Position numbers and translations under genes: made by a program
Notes under the pieces: generated by a model
Database searches by the model: none
What the model was told of the DNA's origin: nothing
Seen by the model: only the letters and a program-made list of their open reading frames with translations
From: Trachythela sp. YZ-2020
Lineage: Eukaryota > Cnidaria > Anthozoa > Malacalcyonacea > Clavulariidae
Length of the DNA stretch: 64,000 nucleotides
Direction of reading: 5' to 3'
Assembly (NCBI GenBank): GCA_016169945.1
Contig: JADLSH010000389.1
Coordinates: 637,001-701,000 of the forward strand
Shown here: positions 53,312 through 63,304 of the stretch, piece after piece
How the letters are laid out: every line of letters starts with the position of its first letter
Numbering within the stretch: position 1 is the first letter of the stretch

Positions 53312-53916
53312 TTAGTAGAAATTTCAAAGATAAAAACAAACACTGAAAGTTATGAGATCAGTTGAAAAAAGGACAAAATTCAGCCTTTTCTCATGCAGCA
53401 GCTGGCTATTAAAACACTCGCGACGAGTGTCAAAACATATCGAAGCGAAACAAAAACAAAAAATTTTGTGAGAAAAATACTTTGGAAGGGCTCAAAAACA
53501 AAGTAGAATGGTTTTTAAAATATATCACAGCTAGATTTTTGCTGAATATAACGATATAAATGTGGATAAAACGAATAATTTACAAAATAAACACGTAAGT
53601 GGTTGAGCCGTACGGAAAAAGTTTTATACGTGTACATTTCAACAGCGAAAAAACACTGCATTTGGAAGAAAAATAGTGTATTTGTTATCGCTTTCCTTTA
53701 ACAATGTCAAAAATATTTCCTCCTTGAATTTAGCAGCACTTTTTTTCATTTAGAACTTTGAATCAGTCTCTCTTGTTTTAAATCCGCAGCTCGCGAAGAA
53801 GCCATTTTGAAAAAAGTGATAGCCACCGGATAGCCAGTGGCTATCACTTTTTAGAGGCTCAATTTGGACCAATCAGCATGCAGGAAAAGCAATAGGCTCC
53901 TCACAATTTCTACTAA
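53312..53916. mobile_element. MITE copy A (605 bp), TIR TTAGTAGAAATT
   Basis: Begins TTAGTAGAAATT and ends AATTTCTACTAA. It is non-coding and ends with a strong internal hairpin (AAGTGATAGCC...GGCTATCACTT). A second copy follows about 107 bp downstream, in direct orientation and roughly 85-90 percent similar. Confidence 0.7.
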
Positions 53917-53917
53917 T

Positions 53918-54022
53918 TAACAATTAGTCGCCGAAGGCGAGGTGATTGCAAGCCTATAGTCACTGAGCCGAAGGCGAAGTGACTATAGGCTTGTAATCAC
54001 CGAGCCTGAGGCGACTAATTAT
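53918..54022. repeat. Hairpin module between MITE copies
   Basis: AATTAGTCGCC...GGTGATTGCAAGCCTATAGTCAC is mirrored by GTGACTATAGGCTTGTAATCACC...GGCGACTAATT. A half copy precedes MITE A (53262-53311). The module looks like a second miniature element joined to the MITE family. Confidence 0.6.
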
Positions 54023-54023
54023 T

Positions 54024-54643
54024 TTAGTAGAAATTTCAAAGAGAAAGACAAACACAGAAAGTTATGAGGTCAGTTGAAACGGCTATAGACAAAATTCGCG
54101 CTTAAAAACATGCCGGCAAAAGCAACACTCGTGACGAGTGTCAAAAACATATCGAAGCAAAACAAAAACAAACAATTTCATGAGAAAAAATACTTTAGAA
54201 GGGCTCAAATACAAAGTAGAATGGTTTAAAAATATATCACAGCTAGGTTTTTGCTGAATATAACGATATAAATGAGGATAAAACAAATTATTTTCAAAAT
54301 AAACACTTGAGTGGTTTAGCCGTACGGAAAAAGTTTTATACATGTACATTTCAACAGCGAGAAAACGCAGCCTTTCATGGAAGAAAAATAGTGTATTTGT
54401 TATCGCTTACCTTTAAAAATGTCAAAAATATATCCTCCTTGGATTTAGCGGCAGTTTTTTTCATTTAAAACTTTGAATCAGGCTAAAAAAACCGATTTTT
54501 GTTTTAAATTCGGGAGGTTCCGAAGAAGCTATTTTGAAAAAAAGTGATAGTCACTGGCAGACAGTAACCATCACTTTTTAGAGGCTCAATTTGGACCAAT
54601 CAGAATGCAGGAAAAGCAATAGGCACCTAACAATTTCTACTAA
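54024..54643. mobile_element. MITE copy B (620 bp), TIR TTAGTAGAAATT
   Basis: Same ends and interior order as copy A, including GTCAGTTGAAA, the AAAGTTTTATAC block and the terminal GTGATAG hairpin. Divergence between the copies suggests an older duplication or separate insertions. Confidence 0.7.
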
Positions 54644-54780
54644 AGTCGGATGTAGGATAAAAAAAAAGTCTAATTCTCTCGCATAACTTGTCGGTCGAGT
54701 CGATAGTATGGCCATAAATAAGATGTTGACACCACTGTCCTTTTCTAGTTTTCTGTCGCATAGGCCGGAAAGGTTTTTCA

Positions 54781-55137
54781 CTTAATCTTTCCACCACTTA
54801 AAATTATCTCTTACACTGTTTAATTGATTGCCGAACTTTATTTCTCTATTTGCCAATGCTTGCCATGCTTGGCCTTTATAATTGGATTCTTTGCTCTTTG
54901 TTCGGCAGCACAAACTGAAGCGGTTAAATTTCTATCACGATTCGCAAATTTGCCTATGGCAGGACAAATACCATGAGAAGCATCATATCCACATCTCTGA
55001 CATTTTCGTTTGCTTTCTGCTATTTCTGATCTTAATCTTTCCATCACTTAAAATTATCTCTTACACTGTTTAATTGATTGCCGAGCTTTATTTCTCCGGA
55101 ATTTAAAGGAAGGAGAATGCTTGCCATGCTTGGCCAG
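54781..55137. repeat. Direct duplication of about 105 bp flanking a possible gag zinc-knuckle fragment
   Basis: CTTAATCTTTCCACCACTTA... (54781-54875) recurs at 55031-55137 with small changes and a short insertion (CCGGAATTTAAAGG). Between them the minus-strand frame 54838-55047 contains CQRCGYDASHGICPA, resembling the first knuckle of Gypsy-type Gag. The second knuckle is lost, so it is at best a relic. Confidence 0.5.
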
Positions 55138-55168
55138 GCATTTTTGTCTTTTCTTAATCCAGGACTTA

Positions 55169-55399
55169 CGCCCGTATTCTAAAAGCTCACTCACACTCAC
55201 ACTCAATGAGTGGAAGTTCAATCTGAGCTTCTCTTGAGTGTTAATTCTGTTTTTGAATAGCTGGAGGGTTAGTGCCGTACCTTACTATGTGACTACTCAC
55301 CCACCAGTTATTAAAAAACAGCATTGACACTCATGAAAAGCTCAGATTGAACCTCCACTCATTGAGTGTGAGTGTGAGTGAGCTTTTAGAATACGGGCG
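55169..55399. mobile_element. MITE with long TIRs and TTA target duplication (231 bp)
   Basis: The left end CGCCCGTATTCTAAAAGCTC and its complement at the right pair over about 75 bp, including the CACTCAATGAGTGGA stretch. TTA flanks both sides (55166-55168, 55400-55402). It is non-coding. Confidence 0.8.
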
Positions 55400-55402
55400 T
55401 TA

Positions 55403-56100
55403 ATCTTGTTGGTTATCCATGGCTTATCAGAACTATGCTCTCGCGATGTTTTGGTAGGCAGATATTTTTCGATAGCGTCTGTAAGAATATGATGGAAACG
55501 CAATAAAGCACGGCCATGTACTGTTTTGATTTTTCTCCCTTGTTAAATTTTCCTCGGAATTGTCAATACAATATGAACAAAATTATAATAGTTTTAACCC
55601 AAAGTCTGTCAGAAAGCAACAAAAAGCCAGCCAACAAATGACAACGGGACATAAACGGCGAATAAAGATTCGTAGCTGTTTCTGAGTTTGAAATATACAT
55701 TTCATTTAGGACTGATAATCTCAACTGTTTTAGGGCAAGTTGACCATGACGGTCAACATGGTAATGCTGCCCGAAACCCAATCCGAGGCGAAACGTCGGA
55801 AACTGACCACACCTAAAAACGACGCTTTCGCCATGGTGCTATCTACCAAACCATAAAAACTTTGGCTATTCTGAGGTGCTTATATGGTTCAGAGATAGTG
55901 CTTTTAAGGGTGGTCATTGGTAAGTGTGAAATGCCTAGCACTGATATTTCACAAGAAAATGACCATGCAATACTCATGGTCAAACCTCAATTTGTGGCTT
56001 ACAAATTCAGATAAACAGCAGTGTACCTACATTACCTTTTTTTCTAAATCTTTTTGATAGAAACATAATTGGTACTTATTTAAGTATATTATATGTATTT
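55403..56100. other. Non-coding flank of the DIRS-like element
   Basis: No gene was recognised. GAGGCGAAACGTCGG near 55788-55802 resembles the 3' half of a hammerhead (GAAAC plus short stem III), but no CUGANGA partner lies at the right distance. Confidence 0.35.
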
Positions 56101-56265
56101 ATGCAATAAAAATAATTAACATCAAGCTCGAGCGTGGGTGTGTTGTATGTACTATATATTATGCATTTATGCAAGCTTACCATCCAATCGGCTGCCTGGT
56201 TGAGTGGCAATTGACCACGAGTTAGCTTGGCTAATAGCTCACTTTCGTGCTGTCTGCCATATCAC
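56101..56265 (+). repeat. DIRS-like element left terminal direct repeat
   Basis: Starts ATGCAATAAAAATAATTAAC (with an AATAAA signal), continues CATCAAGCTCGAGCG and ends GCCATATCAC. Near-identical to 62262-62429. ORF1 begins just inside it. Confidence 0.85.
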
Positions 56266-57320
56266 ACAGAACTTCTTTTTTTTTCACCGTCTCAATGCCA
56301 AGATTAACTAATAATAGCCTGGCAGGCTTTATATCGGAATCCTCCAACAACACCGTTGTCAATGTATCTCCAAGTTTACCATCAACTTCAGCTGAAATAG
56401 CGGCTACAACCAGTTCTGTCCCGACCTCAGATGTAATTGCCGCCGCTCCCATCGTTTGGCCCTCAATGCCTTCCGCCGTGTTATCTTCAATTCCGCCTGG
56501 TACTTCCACAGTTTTGCCAGTCCCTAACCTCTCAACATCTGGGTCGTTTTCGACTGGTTCCACGGCGGTTTGGTCGTCTTTGGCGCCGGTTTCTACACCG
56601 AATTTTGCCTCCGTTCCGAGCGGTTCTATCGCTTACATGCCTTCTCACCGTTGGGCGACGTTTGGCGCCCCTCCACAGCCCTTGATGCCGTCTCCTTCTG
56701 GTATAGTTTCGCAGTTTTTTCCTACACAGACCTCGCTGCCTCGGGCGCCCTCTTGGTTTCTCGGCCCAGTCCCCGACTCCACCCCGGCATCGTTAAATAC
56801 CGTCCCTCAGCAGGCGTTGGCCGTGCAACAGACTCCTGCAGCAGCCGGGCCTTCGGTGTGGCCTCCAGTGGTGCAGCTCCCAGCTAGCGTGATGCAACAA
56901 CCCGCTCATTGGATGCAACCAACCACGCACTTGATGCAACAACCTGGTACCTTGCTGTCTCAACCAGGGGGGGTTCCGCCTCCAGGTATGTCTGTCAATG
57001 TTCCACCTGTGCTAGAGTCTTTTGTTGTGGGCCCAGGCTTTTTGCCCATTCCTAATAAGACGGTGGTGGCTATTACGTCGGGGCAATTTATAGATTTGGC
57101 TTCCCTGTTAGCGAAACCAACGGACCCCCCCCTGTCGGGCCCTATCATTTCCTTGGATGGCAGGGTGGTGGTGTCCCATGCCCCGAAGCCACCTCGTCGC
57201 CTCACGGAACTCATCCAATGGGTACAAGCGTTTGCAATTTACAAGCTAGTGCTCGTATCGTACTGTCCTTCTCGAGCAGTCGACCTCGTGAGGTTTTGGG
57301 GTTTGGTGCGTGGATTGTAG
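56247..57320 (+). CDS. DIRS-like element ORF1 (Gag-like)
   Basis: 357 codons; the likely start is the internal ATG at 56295 (MPRLTNNSLAGF). It is low-complexity, rich in Ser, Pro, Thr, Val and Gln, with repeats such as MQQPAHWMQPTTHLMQQP. The C-terminal part (SGQFIDLASLLAKP, then LTELIQWVQAFAIYKLVLVSYCP) matches the conserved segment of DIRS ORF1 proteins. It ends about where family members continue with a basic Cys/His tail, so it may be truncated. Confidence 0.75.
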   Translation: MLSAISHRTSFFFTVSMPRLTNNSLAGFISESSNNTVVNVSPSLPSTSAEIAATTSSVPTSDVIAAAPIVWPSMPSAVLSSIPPGTSTVLPVPNLSTSGSFSTGSTAVWSSLAPVSTPNFASVPSGSIAYMPSHRWATFGAPPQPLMPSPSGIVSQFFPTQTSLPRAPSWFLGPVPDSTPASLNTVPQQALAVQQTPAAAGPSVWPPVVQLPASVMQQPAHWMQPTTHLMQQPGTLLSQPGGVPPPGMSVNVPPVLESFVVGPGFLPIPNKTVVAITSGQFIDLASLLAKPTDPPLSGPIISLDGRVVVSHAPKPPRRLTELIQWVQAFAIYKLVLVSYCPSRAVDLVRFWGLVRGL

Positions 57321-57479
57321 GGATTATATATTTTTGTTATGATTGTTACATGTTTTGCGGTATTTTTCTTGTTTGCGTTTTGGTATCATTTTGCGTTCCT
57401 TTACGTCTTGTTGCTTGCCGGTTGCCATGCTATGCTTCCTATTGCATTGTGTGTGTTTTTTTTGGTTTTTTTTGTAGCT

Positions 57480-58155
57480 CCGGCGCAGGTCAGTATTAAT
57501 AGTCCAGTTGCGTCCGTGACACCACTGGTACTCAACGAGTTCCGGCGCGAGTTAAACGGTTTTCCGCCTCACAAAAACTGACCTTCGTGTTAAACGGTAT
57601 TCGTTCGGGGTTTCGCGTGGGCTGGGAACCCGGTCGTGCTTCGTTGCGTTCGCGGGGGTCCAATATGCGGTCTGCGTCTGAACATCCCGACGTGGTGGAT
57701 AAGTATACCGCTGCGGAAATTGCTGAGGGGAAGTTGGCTGGCCCGTTTGATCAATGTCCACTCCCCCGCCTTCAAATCAGTCCCTTTGGGGTAATTCCCA
57801 AGCAACACCAACCGGGTAAATGGCGCCTTATTTTAGATTTGTCCTCCCCGGTCGGTCACAGCGTCAACGATGGGATACCAAAAGAACCTTTCTCTCTAAA
57901 GTATGTTACCGTCGATGATGCTATTCGGGCGTTGGTAGAGATGGGCCCCGGGGCCTTGATGGCGAAGTTCGACGTTAAAGCAGCACACCGGAATGTTCCC
58001 ATTCATCCTGAAGATCGTTTTTTGCTCGGGATGAAATGGCGCGATAAATTTTTTGTCGATGTCGTTTTGCCTTTTGGTTTGCGCTCGGCTCCCTTTATAT
58101 TTAACTCGGTTGCAGAGGCGGTCGAATGGATCTTGAAGAACAATTATGCTGTTAA
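57480..58155 (+). pseudogene. DIRS-like reverse transcriptase, N-terminal part (interrupted)
   Basis: Frames at 57339-57581 (end) and 57587-58155 carry SINSPVASVTPLVLNEFRRE, KYTAAEIAEGKLAGPFDQCP, GKWRLILDLSSPVGHSVNDG, AKFDVKAAHRNVPIHP and LPFGLRSAPFIFNSVAEAVEWILKNNYAV. These are RT motifs up to just before the catalytic YLDD. A stop near 57580 splits the N-terminus. After AVN the sequence turns into foreign DNA. Confidence 0.85.
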
Positions 58156-60047
58156 CCCCCAGTATTGTGATGAGGGGCGAAAATTCACACGAGCGATACA
58201 TAGATACATACATAGATACATACATAGATACATACATAGATACATACATAGATACATACATAGATACATACATAGATACATCATAGTGTAAACTTTCCGG
58301 GGGGTGTTTGCGAAGATTCTCTATTAATACCGTATCTGTTAAAGTTGTTAAACTTTGGGGTTGAAACTTTTTTAAGCACTTTCAAATTATCTTATAGCTC
58401 AATTCGGTTGTATTCATGCAGTGTTTAATTAGATTTACGAAGACCATTTGGGTTGTGGTATTAAACGTCTACATCATAACAAACGTTTTATATATAATAT
58501 TGGGTTCTAACTCCCCCGGTAGCTATGAACACGTGCGTTCAAGTCCACTGATCTAATAATATCACGGAACGAAAATACGAAATTTCGAAATATTTACCGC
58601 ACAATGGTGGCTGCAGGGAGTGGGAATGTGATGGAAATACGATCAAATTTATAAATAAACGTTTTCATTTTGGCCTTTTGGATTAGTAGTGCGTTTTGTC
58701 ATTTATATATTCAATAGACAATACTGAATGGGTCGAATATTCATTATTGCAATATTTTTTTCTTGTATTCATTTGCCGATTTGATATAAATATTGACTAA
58801 TATTGACTATAAATAACTGCCGTGCGGACTGCCTGCATGTATTCCGTAGAGTACGTAGACGGTAGTAAATATTTATAATGTTAAACAAACAAACATTAAA
58901 CAGGGCTGAACAAGGAATCTCAAACCAGCTTGAACAACATAATACCAAAATAATACCTCGTATAAGTAGTAATTATTTGATGCAAAAATATATTCAGTAA
59001 TTCAATATGAGGCCAGCCAAAATGTTTTGTTCACGCTGTCGCTGAGCCTGATTTTTACTTATACATTCTTATACATACAATAACATTGAAATCCCTGAAT
59101 TAGGCAAATAATTAATAAAATAAGCTTCGACGCTAAAATTCTCACAACTATACATTCTGCACAGATTCCGGTAGTAAGATTCCAGGTTTATGTTAAAGTG
59201 TTGCATCAGCCATTGTTTATATTAATGCGCAGCTAAGCAATTCTTGGTTTCACTTTACCAATATTTTATCAAGTGTAATATTTGTGTCTTATATATTCAC
59301 TTTTTTGTCGAGAAGATGAACATTTTTTCTGTGAGATTGACGACAATCCCTTCACTCGTCAGGGAGGTGATGGAGCTTTATTTAAAAGCGAAAGACGAGG
59401 AGATAACCCACGCGTTATCGACACAGACTTGGATCGCAAGTCTAGCATCAGTTGGGTGCAAAATTGTGATCTCTTGATCGAAGCAATCTAACGAGCAATC
59501 TTACGAGCAATCTTATACTTATCAATGCCAAGTCAAAACCTATAATACAAACGAGAATCTAGTATTTCTAAATATTAACAAGGAAGTAAGTCGCGATTTT
59601 GAGGTTGACCTTGGGAAATATAAAACAAATGTCAACGAGACAAAATATGTCAATCTTTACAATACAAAATCAAATGAACTTATATTAAAGACAAGAACGC
59701 ATATGACTCGCCGTTCATGCATGCATTTTATACGATGGTATAGTCTATAGATGTCAAATACTGATTACAAATATTAAAAGGGGAAATAAAGAATTCAAAA
59801 AAATTGTGATGTACGATTGAACAAAATGTATTTGGCTGTCTACAGTGTTGACAATTTGACATACTTCCATTCAACCATGCAGTGTTTGCTCACTTTATAT
59901 AATAGCTATATAATTTCATTTCAACAGTTTTATGAACCGCCGCGACATACATGCACAGCAATTACGCATGTACAGACCACGCTTGTCCTCCAGTTAGTCG
60001 ATATAATGTGACATAGATTTTTTCCCTTTGAAAGTGAAACTTTGCAC
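58156..60047. mobile_element. Insert of about 1.9 kb in the RT of the DIRS-like element
   Basis: The RT ends at GTTAAC (about 58158) and resumes at CTAGTTCATTATTTG (about 60056). The ends are fuzzy by a few bases and no target duplication is clear. The insert is AT-rich, starts near a (CATAGATACATA)n run, and has no recognisable gene. A short frame at 59282-59491 has no known motif. Its right edge (ACTTTGCACTATCCTTGGATC) recurs with slight change at about 18911-18932, so it may belong to a dispersed family. A 3' CTAG followed by T is compatible with a Helitron end, but no hairpin or 5' TC was found. Confidence 0.6.
58193..58286. repeat. Tandem repeat (CATAGATACATA)n
   Basis: About eight units of the 12-mer CATAGATACATA. 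The Tyr-Ile-His-Arg frame across it is an artefact. Confidence 0.95.
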
Positions 60048-61008
60048 TATCCTTGGATCACTAGTTCATTATTTGGATGACTTTCTGACCATGGGTCCGG
60101 CCTCCTCTCCTGTGTGTCAATCCCATGTGGACACCGCGTTCGAAGTGTTTCCTCGGTTGGGTTTGCCATTACACGTGGAGAAATGCGATGGCCCTTCTAC
60201 GATTTTGGTGTTCCTCGGTATTGAGTTAGATTCTGTCAAGCAGATGGCTCGTCTACCTGCAGAGAAGGTTGATCGAATTCTTAGACTGCTGCAAGCCTGG
60301 GCGCGCAAGACAACCTGCTCTCGTCGTGATCTGGAATCACTTATCGGTTCTCTCCATCACGCCTGCCGCGTAGTAGTTCCTGGGCGCACTTTTCTTCGGC
60401 GGATGATCGATCTCTTGTGTTGTTTTCGGCATCGGGATCACCCCATTCGACTGAATTTGGAATTTCGCCGTGATTTACGTTGGTGGTTGTCCTTCTTCCA
60501 GGAGTGGAATGGCGCGTCCTTTTTTCTGTCTCCTACGGTTTCGCCGCTACCGGATTTACGGGTGTCTTCAGATGCATCGGGCGCTCACGGTTTTGGTGCC
60601 CTGTGGCGTAATGACTGGTTCTACAGCACGTGGTTTTTTCTTCACGCCCCGGCGTCCATCGCGTTCCGGGAATTAGTGCCCATTGTCGTGGCCGCTCACC
60701 TTTGGGGTGCCGTTTGTTCGCGACTTCGGGTGCAGTTTTTGTGTGACAATATGGCAGTCGTGAATATTTTGAATGCCGGAACGTCCAAATCGCCCGACAT
60801 CATGCATTTGCTGCGCATCCTCACTCTCGTAGCATGCCGTCATAATTTTATTTTTTCTGCGTCTCATACACCGGGCAGGGTGAACACCGCAGCTGACGCA
60901 CTGTCTCGTTTGAACTTACAGGAATTCCGCCGTTTGGTTCCCACGGCCAATCCGCTTCCCCGTCAAATTCCTACTGCTCTCCTCACCCAGTTGGTCCCTC
61001 CGACTTGA
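60048..61008 (+). CDS. DIRS-like RT C-terminal part and RNase H
   Basis: It resumes with LVHYLDDFLTMG (RT active site), then FLGIELDSVKQMARLP and the thumb. RNase H has its acidic residues in place: VSSDASGAHGFGALW (Asp), IAFRELVPIVVAA (Glu), FLCDNMAVVNILN (Asp) and NTAADALSR (Asp). The stop TGA at 61006-61008 overlaps the recombinase frame. Apart from the insert this part is intact. Confidence 0.9.
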
Positions 61009-61928
61009 TCGCTCAATGTTTTGGTCTGCTGGCGCAAGGTTTAGCACCCACAACTCAGCGCGTGTACTCAACGGGTCAACGGGCGTATGTCCAGTTCGCT
61101 ACTACATTTGGGTTCCCGTGTTTTCCGTCCTCGGAATGGCTGTTGATGCTGTTTGCAACTTGGCTCTTCCGAACAAAAAGATTGGCCCCTACGTACATTT
61201 CCACGTATATCGCAGCCGTCCGATCTCTCCATGTTGATCGTGGGGCGCCTGACCCTACCCGAGGAGCCACCAGACTGGCTAGATTGCTGCGCGGTCTTCG
61301 TAGAGCCCATTCCTCCCCTCGTTTGCTTCGTCTTCCCGTGTCCAATCGTATAATGGCAATCCTTCACAGCGCACTCTCTTCACCTTCCTTTGATCACGCG
61401 ATGTTTTGGGCTGCGTGCTGCACTGCCTTTTTCGGGTTTCTAAGAGTGAGCGAATTTACGTGTCCTGGCACCTTCATCCCGTCACGTAACTTGTCTCTTG
61501 CGGACATTCGATATGATGCTGCTGGTCATTTTCGTCTGTTCTTAAAAACTTCCAAAACGGACCCTTTCCACCACGGTTGCACCGTCCTACTGGGGCCTTC
61601 GGGGCAGCCCATTTGTCCAGTTCGGGCATTGTCGCGTTATCTCGCTGTTCGGGGTTCTACGCCGGGTCCTCTTTTCATTTGCAACAATGGGCTTCCCCTC
61701 ACACCCACGTTGGTCAACTCCTGGCTTCGAGTCATTCTGCAGTCAGCTGGCGTTCCAGGGAACTATTCTAGCCACAGTTTTCGCATTGGCGCAGCCACCT
61801 CAGCGGCCCTAGCGGGTATACCAGATCATTTGATCAAAACTCTTGGTCGTTGGTCCAGCGATGCTTATCTACGTTATATTCGAACACCGCCGCAAGTGCT
61901 TCTTCAGTCTGCTCGGCATTTAGTCTGA
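61005..61928 (+). CDS. DIRS-like tyrosine recombinase
   Basis: 307 codons, open with no stops. The N-terminal SAM-like core-binding region (APTTQRVYSTGQRAYVQF) is followed by the catalytic domain. It has Arg147 in FGFLRVSEF, a Lys in LKTSKTDP, HSFR (257-260) and Tyr in AYLRYIR (288/291), the full R...K...HxxR...Y set. These enzymes join circular cDNA to the genome without target duplication. The frame opens with TTG overlapping the RT/RNase H stop (TTGA). The true start may be elsewhere. Confidence 0.92.
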   Translation: MIAQCFGLLAQGLAPTTQRVYSTGQRAYVQFATTFGFPCFPSSEWLLMLFATWLFRTKRLAPTYISTYIAAVRSLHVDRGAPDPTRGATRLARLLRGLRRAHSSPRLLRLPVSNRIMAILHSALSSPSFDHAMFWAACCTAFFGFLRVSEFTCPGTFIPSRNLSLADIRYDAAGHFRLFLKTSKTDPFHHGCTVLLGPSGQPICPVRALSRYLAVRGSTPGPLFICNNGLPLTPTLVNSWLRVILQSAGVPGNYSSHSFRIGAATSAALAGIPDHLIKTLGRWSSDAYLRYIRTPPQVLLQSARHLV

Positions 61929-62261
61929 TTCTGTGGGGGTTTGGGTAACGCCTGTGGAGGGGTTTCGATGCCTCGAATCCCTTCTCCAGCTGTGCTGGAG
62001 GGTGGCGTTGGAGAGGGTAATTCTCGGCATCTTCATTTACATTTTGGCAAATCGGGATGTTGGGATGGCCTGAAGTTTCTCTACCTACAAGACAGCTACA
62101 CAGGATAGAGTTCGTGGTTGCCCGGTTTGCTGGGATTTGTGTGAACTCTCTCCAACAGAGCTACACCCTCCAAATACAATTAGGCCATACCTTGCTAGTG
62201 CGAGACACATTGTATATATCAGCCTTGTATTGAGACGAGGGATTGTATGTTAAATGTATTG

Positions 62262-62429
62262 ATGCAATAAAAATAATTAACATCAAGCTCGAGCGTGGGT
62301 GTGTTGTTGTATGTACTATATATTATGCATTTATGCAAGCTTACCATCCAATCGGCTGCCTGGTTGAGTGGCAATTGACCACGAGTTAGCTTGGCTAATA
62401 GCTCACTTTCGTGCTGCCTGCCATATCAC
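62262..62429 (+). repeat. DIRS-like element right terminal direct repeat
   Basis: Matches 56101-56265 with a GTT insertion in GTGTGTTGTTGTATG and TGCCTGCC for TGTCTGCC. The near identity means a recent insertion. Confidence 0.85.
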
Positions 62430-62565
62430 CCACCCTCCCTCCCTCACTTGGGGATGGTTGGTTCTTTCCCAGTGTTACATTCTTAATGTGTTTCCTGGTC
62501 GTTGTAGACCAGAAGTATTGGTCGGGAAAGCTGGGGAGCTTGGAGGATCTGCATGGTGGCATTTC

Positions 62566-63115
62566 CCTTCCAAATATGTAAGTCAGTTCAGACATAATGG
62601 TATCAAGCACATTTTAAACAAGTTTTAACTAGGTTTCAAGTAGATCCTAGCTGTTTAACCATCGACAAGGTAAAACCTCAACTTTGTCCAAATTCGGCGC
62701 CATTGTGTCATCCCGTGTCGGTTGTCAACAATTCGGCCTCGTTATTCTTCCATCCAAGCCATTTCGATTATACTAATAACAAATTTAACCCTTTATTAAG
62801 GGTATGAAAATAAAAATATGAATAAGAGATACAAAATGCAGCATTTTACCTTCCTGTAAAATGTTGCTTACGAGTCTTTCAAAACATTCCGTGCAAATCT
62901 CACGTGACAGGCCGTAACAGGGGGGGGGGTGAATGTTTTTCACGAAGATTGAAGAAGGCTGCTGCGTGTGACAACAGAGAACCCAAGCTGGCTTAATTAA
63001 CTTTAGTTGAATATATGAACTATTAGTGAAAGCTAACTCTAAAATACATCCTAAACTATACTGTTATTTACTGAATACTACTTTTTTAAATTAATAACAT
63101 TTTTTCCCCACATTT
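62566..63115 (-). repeat. Left arm of an inverted gene-promoter duplication (about 550 bp)
   Basis: It mirrors 63305-63852 with scattered differences (roughly 88-90 percent). It includes, on the minus strand, a YY1-like ACAATGGCG, the 5' UTR, and the first ten codons MSELTYIFGR (ATG at 62594), then diverges at GGAAGG. The minus frame continues into unrelated sequence, so this copy is a broken gene start. Confidence 0.85.
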
Positions 63116-63304
63116 CTGTTCTAAGTTTTGTAAAAGTAAAAACAGGAAAAAGTTCAACACTACTAACGAATAATATAAATGTTTGATAATTTATACCTGT
63201 AATTATTTTCATTAATATTAATAGTAACATTCTAAAAATAACATGTCAGAGTTGCAGTTTATACTTGACGTTAAAATATGAACTTTATATAATATATTTG
63301 GACA
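63116..63304. other. Spacer between the inverted arms
   Basis: About 190 bp of AT-rich DNA with no features. It would be the loop of the large hairpin formed by the arms. Confidence 0.6.

Larger units (their letters stand above)
56101..62429 (+). mobile_element. DIRS-like tyrosine-recombinase retrotransposon, split by an insert
   Basis: Direct repeats of about 165 bp at 56101-56265 and 62262-62429 differ by one 3-bp indel and about one substitution. Between them lie a Pro/Ser-rich ORF1, an RT, an RNase H and a tyrosine recombinase in that order. That is the DIRS order, without LTRs or a DDE integrase. Terminal direct repeats, rather than inverted ones, point to a PAT/Ngaro-type split-repeat layout; the second repeat type (B) was not identified. 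The element is richer in GC than its surroundings. The RT is interrupted at about 58156-60047. Confidence 0.85.

Noticed and set aside
55788..55802. Hammerhead ribozyme at GAGGCGAAACGTCGG
   Set aside because: Only the GAAAC half is present and no CUGANGA occurs at a workable distance on that strand.
57896..58273. Tyr-Val-Ser-Met repeat frame on the minus strand
   Set aside because: It arises from the GATACATA tandem repeat opposite the real RT frame.
58156..60047. Spliceosomal intron in the DIRS RT
   Set aside because: Using the available GT (GTTAAC) and AG (CACTAG) shifts the RT frame, and the segment begins with a microsatellite, so an insertion fits better.
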